Positions 8,204-14,348 of a stretch of 14,348 nucleotides of DNA are shown piece after piece. Numbering within the stretch: position 1 is the stretch's first letter; each line of letters starts with the position of its first letter. Under the pieces are notes generated by a model. The model was given only the letters and a program-made list of their open reading frames with translations, made no database searches and was not told the DNA's origin. Location: the NCBI GenBank assembly GCA_013054445.1, contig JAAMPI010001454.1:1-14348 (forward strand). Reading direction: 5' to 3'. The stretch comes from Cudoniella acicularis. Lineage: Eukaryota; Ascomycota; Leotiomycetes; Helotiales; Helotiaceae. Both the position numbers and the translations under genes were made by a program.

Positions 8204-8800
8204 TCAAGCACCAGGAAATTGCGCCGGCGCTCCATTTCCGTTCGTCTCCGCACTACCGTTCAACAAAGGTTTCTTGGTTGGCGCAAAGAGCGAGATTTGT
8301 CTATCTCTGCCCGGTTTGGCGGGCATGGCGATCACTCTTGCAAAGGCTTCAGCACTGGCCTCATGGTCTTGGAGTCTTCTCTCATGAGCTCTCACGCGTT
8401 CTTGATGCTTCCGCATTTCCATTTCGTGGATCCTCAGCTCCTCAGCGTGCTTTAAGGCCTCAGCTTCGTAGTACTGCTCCATTTCGTACTCTTCTTGCGC
8501 AATCCGTTCTTGCTCTTTTCGAATTCGATCTTCGGCTTCAAGCATGCGGTCGCGTTCATCTGCCATCCGTTCTTGCTCTTTGGCTCGTTCTTCTGCTTGT
8601 CGCTCATACTCGAGCATTTTTGGGGTCCTCGCCCCCCGAGGACCTCCCATCGTTACAGGCGACGACATTTTTGCTGCTGGTCGGTTGGTCACGTCTCGTG
8701 CGATGGGGCTTGTGGTGTCAGAATTGGCTGAGTTCGTCGAGCTGGTACTGTTGGCCTTGGACCTAAAGACTCTTTCCAGAGGAATTCGTGACGAGGACAT
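8204..8800 (-). CDS. Charged coiled-coil protein, function unknown
   Basis: A single-exon minus-strand frame of 198 codons; stop is TGA at 8206-8204. I take the ATG at 8800 as start because an in-frame TGA lies only 12 bases upstream. Residues 1-60 are Ser/Thr/Asn-rich and disordered-looking, with possible basic turns (RGARTP). Residues about 61-158 are an almost unbroken amphipathic helix rich in Glu, Arg, Gln and Met (EYERQAEERAKEQERMADER and on), predicted as a long coiled coil. A low-complexity tail follows (NGSAETNGNGAPAQFPGA). There is no signal peptide, membrane segment or catalytic motif. The biased composition makes homology calls unsafe. It lies divergently from the oxidoreductase gene at 9923, about 1.1 kb away. 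I regard the gene as real because the frame is long and the composition structured, but no function can be given. Confidence 0.65.
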   Translation of the reverse strand: MSSSRIPLERVFRSKANSTSSTNSANSDTTSPIARDVTNRPAAKMSSPVTMGGPRGARTPKMLEYERQAEERAKEQERMADERDRMLEAEDRIRKEQERIAQEEYEMEQYYEAEALKHAEELRIHEMEMRKHQERVRAHERRLQDHEASAEAFARVIAMPAKPGRDRQISLFAPTKKPLLNGSAETNGNGAPAQFPGA

Positions 8801-9922
8801 AGACACAATTCAAGAACCCACTTATATGCAGGTCCATGAAAGAAGTTGGAGCTGAAAAAAAAATCGACGTGGCCACTTGGACCCTCGTCCGCGTTGGCGC
8901 GGGTATCAGATAATAAGGAGTGCGGAAGATGTTTTAACGTTTGGACCCACAGCAGCACGCCACTTCTAGTTGGAGGTTCTGGGTGTGATGCCTCCAAGGT
9001 TCTCTGTTCATCATGAATGGTTTTCAGTCATCGGCGGCTTCTTACTGGATTGTAGCGAGGCGCGATCCGAAGACTTGGTTGTGGTGACACAAGAAGTGCT
9101 TCAAGTTTCTGCAGCTTTGACCCCTCATTGCGGTCAGCTTGATGCTTCTGCTGCACTAGAACCCCACTGCAAAGTCAAAGTTGTCCTTGATCAGGAAATC
9201 GAAATTTGATGTTCTTCTTGAGACAACGCCACATCCTCTTTTGCTGCGCGTGAAAGAGGTTAAGTCTACTTTCATATCGTCCGATGTCCTGGCTGTGAGA
9301 CTGCCGCCCCCTTAAATGTGTGCCGTCATATTTCTGGATCTAGCCTCGGCCTCAGAATTGTCGGAGCTGTAGCCTCCTGTCTTGAGTTCTTTCGTCGCAA
9401 CTAGAGGGGTCTCAGTCTCTAGACGAGAAACCTCCGGATTGCGGGTTTATCAAACATATTTTCGACACACGATGGAGGAGGGGAGAGAAAAAGTGGTTGA
9501 AATCCGCAAGAAAAGTTGCCGAGGCGGGCGGGTTTTGCGGCCGAAGAGGACAGGGGTCATGCAACGTTTCCCAAACATCTCAACACCATCACCATTCAGC
9601 AGCAGCATCATCCCGCATGCAGCCTGCTTACATCACTATGATTGTCAACCAACAATTTCCGCCACCCATTTCTTTGTAATATATGAAAATTAATGAGATG
9701 TGATTGCTGGCAGCACGGAATTTGGCCGAGTGGCCATGAGCCTCGCCCTGGTCTTTGATTTCGCAGTTTCGTGAGTCGGGTTTTGAAAGCGTTTTCAACC
9801 TTTCGCAAATCGAAACGATCAATTCAACAAAAAAGAATTAACGACTGCAGAAAAGGAAAATCAAAACAAAGACAAAACTCAATTCGCTACTTGGGTTGTG
9901 GTGTTTTGCAGCAAGAGACAAG
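8801..9922. other. Divergent promoter region between the coiled-coil gene and the oxidoreductase gene
   Basis: About 1.1 kb that must carry the promoters of both flanking genes. A TATATG/CATATA element lies at about 8821-8830, close to the coiled-coil start. A TAATATATGAAAATTAA AT-rich element lies near 9677-9693, about 230 bases before ATG 9923. A short possible coding frame (8988-9209) is listed separately. The last 90 bases before the oxidoreductase are A-rich, as in a fungal leader. Confidence 0.4.
8988..9209 (+). CDS. Small open reading frame with an internal SAALxPHC repeat
   Basis: 73 codons from ATG 8988 to TGA 9207-9209. I do not recognise it. The C-terminal half reads as plausible protein (EDLVVVTQEVLQ, then KVKVVLDQEIEI). 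It contains the motif S-A-A-L-x-P-H-C twice, 39 bases apart, with about two thirds of the bases shared between copies. The codons differ at synonymous positions (GCA GCT TTG against GCT GCA CTA), which hints at protein-level conservation or simple divergence after duplication. The frame is open upstream to 8970 without an ATG. It could be a remnant exon or a chance frame in a promoter region. Confidence 0.2.
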   Translation: MPPRFSVHHEWFSVIGGFLLDCSEARSEDLVVVTQEVLQVSAALTPHCGQLDASAALEPHCKVKVVLDQEIEI

Positions 9923-11220
9923 ATGAAAGAAGTCATTGTTCACCCAAAACCAGAACTCTGGACCGAGATCCACGATGTTCCAATCCCACAGCCAGATCCT
10001 GACGAAGTCGTGATCAAGGTGGTCGTGGCAGGATCCAACCCGAAGGGTAATATCTCTGTTTGTCTTTCATAATTAGTATTTCGCTGACCAGTGGCACAGA
10101 TTGGGATCATTTAACTTCAATGAATGTTTCTCTCAACAGTGGAGACGATATCGCCGGTTATGTCCATGCGCTTGGCTCAAATGTAGAGAAGACAAGAGAG
10201 TTCGCTGTTGGGGATCGAGTCGCAGCATTCCATCCTATGATGGCTCCTCATGGCGCGTTTGCGGAGTATGCAGTGTCACCGTTGCACACAGTGTTGAAAT
10301 TGCCTGATCATGTGAGTTTTGAAGGTAAGACGCCTGAATTTATTATTAATGTTTCATTCCGAAAACGTTGTTCAACATAGTTTGACATCGTTAATATTGA
10401 TTTCCGCCGAATAGAAGCAGCAACGCTCCCCCTTGTCATCACAACGGCGGGGATCACCCTCTTCCGCCGGCAAAACCTCCCACCACCATGGTCACCGCGT
10501 TTGCCTTCAGATCCGCCTCTGCCACTCATAATCTACGGTGCATCCAGTGCTCTAGGTACTTTTGCTATTAAACTCGCTCGTGCATCTAATATCCACCCCA
10601 TCATCGCAATTGCAGGAGGCAGCTCAGCACATCTCTTACCACTTTTGGACGAGCGTCTCGGGGATGCCTTGCTAGACTACAGAGTTGGCGAAGAGGAGAT
10701 GAAAAGACATGTGAAGGAGAAATTGAATGGTAAGTGACCTCTTTCTCACCAATCAAGCAAAAATTAATTCAATGACGAAGGGTTACCATGTCATCACGCA
10801 TTCGATGCCATCACCAGTAAGAAAACCTCCAGTTGGATACCCATTTCCCAAATGCTCTCTCTATCCACACCCTCTCAGCCTTCCTATCTCTCCGTCGTCT
10901 CAGGAGCAAATAAATACGACGAATCTTCTATTCCCAAGGAAATCACTGTCCTATACACCTACGTCGGAACAGCTCACGCAGGCGCCTACAAACCGACCAT
11001 GCCAAAACAACCTCAAAATCTAGAATTCGTCAAGAGTGATCCGGAATGGGCATATGTGTTCTTCCGGTATGTGGCAAGAATGCTAGCTGATGGTAGAATG
11101 ACGGGTCATCCGTTTCAGGTCGTTGATGGTGGGTTGGGTGGTGTTGCGAGTGGATTGCAGATGTTGAAGGAGGGAAAGGCGAGAGGGTTTAAATTCGTGT
11201 TTCGTGTCGCGGATGCTTAA
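9923..11220 (+). CDS. MDR-family NAD(P)H-dependent oxidoreductase (ToxD / trans-enoyl-reductase-like)
   Basis: Four exons: 9923-10046, 10100-10324, 10415-10729 and 10781-11220, giving 367 residues with no frame break. The introns are 53, 90 and 51 bp with GTAATA, GTAAGA and GTAAGT donors and CACAG, ATAG and GAAG acceptors; the last acceptor is the least certain, though exon 4 runs in frame from there to TAA. N-terminal GroES-like fold: PDPDEVVIKVVVAGSNPKDW (25-43), GDDIAGYV (56-63), GDRVAAF (79-85), HGAFAEYAV. The cofactor fold carries IIYGASSALGTFAIKLA with the GASSALG turn at 158-164. The C-terminus has HPFQVVDGGLGGVASGLQML and ends KFVFRVADA. The structural-zinc cysteine lobe of alcohol dehydrogenase is missing, so this is a zinc-independent reductase of the quinone-oxidoreductase/enoyl-reductase type, probably cytosolic. 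Relatives include stand-alone polyketide enoyl reductases, but no polyketide synthase is in the window, so the substrate is unknown. Confidence 0.9.
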
Positions 11221-12052
11221 GGCGTAGGTGCCGGTGAGTATTCGACAGTAAGTTGGTGTTCTCCACAGTGTGATCAGATTGAATTCCCACCTAGCACCTT
11301 ACAAATCTCAATGAAGAAACCTCTTTCATAACCACCCTTCCAAGCGATATATTTTCAATTTCTCCTTCCGTGCGTGCTTCAGTATTTCATCTCTATTTTC
11401 TCCTCTTCTCCCTAAATTTGATCACTTATCATTTTCAAAATTTGTAATCTCACGCCGTCTTCACGCCACATTTATATAAAATTTCCCATCCCAATCACCA
11501 GAAGTAAAAAAAATTAAGTGGTGGATGTGCCGATAGACAAAGTTGTTGCGATGTCAAAAATTGATTGGATATTATTACCCGTGGCAGCTCAAAGTTTAAA
11601 ATATTCCACACCTCTCTTCCATGCACGGAAGATCCGAAAGCTGCTTAATTGTCGTTCCAAAATTCTTCTAGAATTGCAAAAACGGATGAATCGTGTTCTC
11701 CCGACAGCCCCACTGTATGCGAGCCTGTCAATCGTGCTTCTGAAAATCAGATAGTGTTGAAAATCAGCCTATAAACATTTTTCATTTATCGCTTCATATT
11801 GAAGCGCCACCTACGCACGTGGTGAAACCTGACCTTCGGCTGGGTTAATTGAATTGTTGAATGACTTCATCCGGATTGCAGAACTTCATCTCGAAGGAAT
11901 ATATCTGATCGGTCTGATGTTGCAAATTCTAACAAGTACGATGTGAGTTGTTTCAGAAGATGTCCAACTTCTTGTGCCAAAAGGATTTTAAGCGAAATTT
12001 CGAATTTTATATAGTGAGTGGGCTTGACAGGCTTTGATATATACTACTTCAT

Positions 12053-12069
12053 ACCCCGCATCGCGGGGT
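12053..12069. repeat. Perfect 7-bp GC-rich hairpin
   Basis: ACCCCGC, a three-base ATC loop, then GCGGGGT. The stem is perfect and stands out in AT-rich surroundings. CCCCG occurs again about 25 bases on (GTTACCCCGTAAC, itself a near-palindrome). It may be a binding site for a C2H2 regulator (CCCCGC/CCCCT-type sites), or chance. Confidence 0.35.
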
Positions 12070-12224
12070 CAGTAATTGACACGATGTATCGTTACCCCGT
12101 AACATTCAGGCAGATCAATATTCCACTGCAGGTTTATCTTTCCACCCTCTTTATCTGACAACCTCTTCGTATTCAGTTGCAGAAATTCCCATTTATGAGC
12201 ACACACATGTGCTTCCCGAATCTC

Positions 12225-12233
12225 TACATATAT
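12225..12233 (+). promoter_or_regulatory. Possible TATA element of the secreted-protein gene
   Basis: TACATATAT lies about 115 bases upstream of ATG 12348, followed by a pyrimidine-rich stretch and a short tandem of TAGTATC just before the start (about 12323-12338). Spacing suits a fungal core promoter; no other evidence. Confidence 0.3.
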
Positions 12234-12347
12234 GCTGACCCTCCACTTATTACAGCTCTTCCGATAAGTGATCTCTGCCCCCGCTTTTCTTCTAAGGTCC
12301 CTACAGCGACGATCCCTTCTATCTAGTATCTAGTATCTACCAGCAAA

Positions 12348-13183
12348 ATGAAGCTCCACACAACAGTTCAAGTGATTATACTCGCGGCATCGCCTCTATT
12401 CGTCAATGCATCTCCCATGCCGTCACCTAAACCACCCGTCGGACTCCCGGGTTATTCTACTGCCATCGCGGAATTCGCCTTCAGCATCAACAACCTGAAC
12501 TTCACAATGAACGGCACGGTCCAGGTACGATACATCTTCTCCCTTCTCTCCATTTCCTGCCAAAAACCCCTCCACCAAAACAAATTCACTAATTCCCACA
12601 CCAACAGGAAGTCTACAACCAACTCGCCTTCTTCTCCCCGCACCTCCTCCCCGCCCTCGAATCCTCCCCATCAACCTCCCCCAACACACCATCCACACCA
12701 CTCGCCATCTCCACTCTAAACAAAGCCTCAATCCTCTGCTGCCCTCTGGCAGGCCAACCCTGGGACTTCGCCCCGGCAGGAAGAATAGATGATGGAATTA
12801 ACTACCTCAATCGCATAAACGCGCGCATTAACCTTGGGGGCAGAACGTGTAGTCGCATTAGCTGTTCTTGGAGTTCGGCGATTTATTTTTGTAATGATGT
12901 GCGTTTCCCCTTCCTCTCTCCCTTAAAATAAGTCTCCTGGTTGAAAGAGGGTTGGGGCTTTATAAGGAGGCAGGATGATGGGAATGAGTGCTAATAAGAG
13001 TTGGCAATGTAGAACAGCAATACGATCTCAGTAGCAAGTGGATATCTAGCTTCTTACGCGAGGGATGTGGAGAATTCGTGCTCGAAAGAGGGGGGCAATC
13101 AACAAAACCATTATTTGGTTACTTGTGGGCAGGAGTTTGATACAGATCGGTATAATGTTATTGTTAGGTCTGATGGGTGCTGA
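12348..13183 (+). CDS. Small secreted cysteine-rich protein (effector-like)
   Basis: Three exons: 12348-12524, 12608-12898 and 13013-13183, 212 residues. Both introns are phase 0: 83 bp (GTACGA to CAACAG) and 114 bp (GTGCGT, branch GCTAATA, TGTAG). Residues 1-21 are a signal peptide: MKLHTTVQVIILAASPLFVNA, with cleavage expected before SPMP. After a short Pro-rich linker come a Ser/Thr/Pro-rich segment, LCCPLAGQPWDFA, DDGINYL, RTCSRISCSWSSAIYFCND, then from exon 3 SYARDVENSC, VTCGQEFDTDRYNVIV and a final Gly-Cys. There are eight cysteines after the signal peptide, consistent with four disulfides, and one N-glycosylation-like NFT plus NGT. This pattern (CCP...DGINYL...C.R.SC...AI.FCND...GQ.F....YNVIVR) recurs in secreted ascomycete proteins of unknown function. 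Secretion is well supported; an effector role is inference. The promoter is pyrimidine-rich, and no export-linked neighbours are seen. Confidence 0.85.
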
Positions 13184-14348
13184 ATTGATTTTGTTGGACT
13201 GTTGGAGGGGGTTTCGGTTGCAGGAAACTTGAAAGTCGAGAAGAAACAGGGTAGGAAGAATCCTCTGCCTGAAACGGTCGCTGTCATATATTTTTTTAAA
13301 TTTCAAAACTATATATAGTACTAACTACTTAGTCTTCCGGGTTTCTCAACCCGACAAGCAAGCGAAGAAATAGGGGCTGGGTACCAGATACCTACCTAGC
13401 TACGATGATTACCAAGTGTTTTTATCAAAAAAATAACATTCATACCCTAAAATCAAACATATAACTGAATTGATTTTCAAATTGAAGACTCAAGCTTCGT
13501 TGTTAAATATCCTGCGATTTTTGATAATTTATTCAACGAGCCTTTGCGCAGGGGGATTCGCGGAACTTTCAGCGCTCGCTCACCAATTCTTTAAGCCCTG
13601 CTCAGGGGCACATCGCTAAAGCCCGCGCGAATTGAACACTTCAAAAATCAACGCATTTGACACAACTTTTCAAACTTTCGCACCAATAGTCTTCTTTCAG
13701 TCCAATCCAACCTTCTCTCTGCATTCATTTCCCCAATCTTTCTTTTCGCACCGTTGTCTCAAAATCCCGAAGTATAGCTTCACTTCAGCCACCACTTCCT
13801 CGTCATCCCCGTCCCTCCTCAACGCCCTCATCAAACAGTGCCTCGTGCCTCGCGAAAAGTCAATACGGCACGAAACGCTCATGCTTAAACCCGAAAGAAA
13901 GCGCATCATTGTCTTGACCTCCCAAAAGAATTCAGTTCCCCTTCCAGAAGAACCCCTAAAAGCCAACCGAAAACGCCACATATTGGCACAGCCTTCCCCC
14001 AAGGCTCCCTGATGGCCTAACTGAGACATCGGGCTGAGAAAACATCAATATTCGGATACTTTGAATTTCCTAAATGGGTTTTTGGGGAGGCAGAAAATGG
14101 AAGGGGAAGGGAAGAAAGGGTGGTAGTAGGAAAGTTGATGGGAGAGGGGAAGGCTGAGAGCCTCGCCCGGGAGGCTGTGAAAGACGGGGAGAGTTAGTTA
14201 CATTCCAGGTACATAAGGAAGTAGAATTCCCAGATACCTCATCATTATCATCACCATTACCATCATCATCATCGTCAATTTTCAGCCTTCATCATCTATC
14301 TCAACACCCAATTTATTTCAACAAACACCCACATCCCTCCAAAAAAAA
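13184..14348. other. 3' flank and probable promoter region of a gene beyond the window
   Basis: No gene I can support. 13184-13560 is AT-rich 3' flank. Two long overlapping open frames on opposite strands (13632-14012 plus, which lacks an ATG at its start, and 13697-14029 minus, ATG at 14029) have no recognisable motifs. From about 14080 the plus strand is strongly purine-rich (GGAAGGGGAAGGGAAG). From 14238 it turns pyrimidine-rich with CAT/CAC-rich triplets and ends in CCCTCCAAAAAAAA. This is typical of a fungal promoter and leader, suggesting a plus-strand gene starting after 14348. Confidence 0.4.
14239..14275. repeat. Imperfect trinucleotide microsatellite (ATC/ATT)
   Basis: About a dozen triplets of the type ATC, ATT and ACC in succession (ATCATTATCATCACCATT and on). 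It is untranslated as far as can be seen and lies in the probable leader or promoter of a downstream gene. Confidence 0.7.

Larger units (their letters stand above)
11221..12347. other. AT-rich intergenic region upstream of the secreted-protein gene
   Basis: 1.1 kb without a supported gene. 11221-11520 is the 3' flank of the oxidoreductase and includes an AT-rich TTTATATAAAATTT at about 11471. An open frame at 11518-11754 starts without ATG and has no motif. A perfect short hairpin sits at 12053-12069 (separate entry). 12140-12347 is pyrimidine-rich and should be the promoter and leader of the gene at 12348. Confidence 0.4.

Noticed and set aside
11993..12002. CGAAATTTCG palindrome
   Set aside because: A ten-base AT-rich palindrome is expected by chance in a window this size and nothing around it suggests a site.
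12423..12731. Minus-strand open frame of 102 codons rich in Arg, Gly and Trp
   Set aside because: It is the antisense shadow of exons 1-2 of the secreted-protein gene, whose splice sites, signal peptide and cysteines form a coherent protein.
9923..13183. A secondary-metabolite cluster built around the ToxD-like reductase
   Set aside because: No synthase, transporter or pathway regulator is present; a lone reductase and a secreted protein do not make a cluster.
13632..14029. Overlapping open frames on both strands near the right end
   Set aside because: The plus frame has no ATG at its start and neither frame shows recognisable motifs or splice signals; with no further support I cannot call either a gene.

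Overview
The window looks like nuclear DNA of a filamentous ascomycete. The genes are well spaced and cut by short introns (about 50 to 120 bp) with GT...AG ends and CTAAC, CTGAC or CTAAT branch sites, and a HET-domain gene is present, a family largely confined to such fungi. A leotiomycete (Helotiales-like) origin is my guess from the general style of the proteins; nothing in the sequence proves it.

Layout. (1) 162-1615, minus: an intact two-exon gene for the nuclear actin-related protein Arp4. (2) About 1848-2404, plus: a coding-like stretch of unknown identity with in-frame stops. (3) About 2580-7174, plus: an island of three damaged genes. The first is a HET-domain (heterokaryon incompatibility) gene whose N-terminal exons are one base out of frame with the HET domain. 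The second encodes the N-terminal helical domain common on fungal NLR/STAND-type and related proteins, broken by two frame changes. The third is a PP1-like phosphatase gene that has lost most catalytic residues and the C-terminal half; its ATG overlaps the stop of the second by an ATGA. (4) 8204-8800, minus: a 198-residue coiled-coil protein. (5) 9923-11220, plus: an intact four-exon MDR-family NAD(P)H-dependent oxidoreductase (ToxD/enoyl-reductase-like). (6) 12348-13183, plus: an intact three-exon gene for a small secreted cysteine-rich protein. (7) 13184-14348: no secure gene; the tail has polypurine/polypyrimidine and trinucleotide-rich DNA resembling a promoter or 5' UTR of a gene beyond the window.

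How it fits together. Arp4 is housekeeping. The 2.5-7.2 kb block is the unusual part: relatives of fungal non-self-recognition genes plus a phosphatase-derived pseudoenzyme, all on one strand and mostly decayed, while the genes outside read without a single frame break. This argues against general sequencing error and for a local gene graveyard or fast-evolving accessory insertion. The oxidoreductase and the secreted protein are separate genes on the same strand; I see no evidence that they form a biosynthetic cluster.
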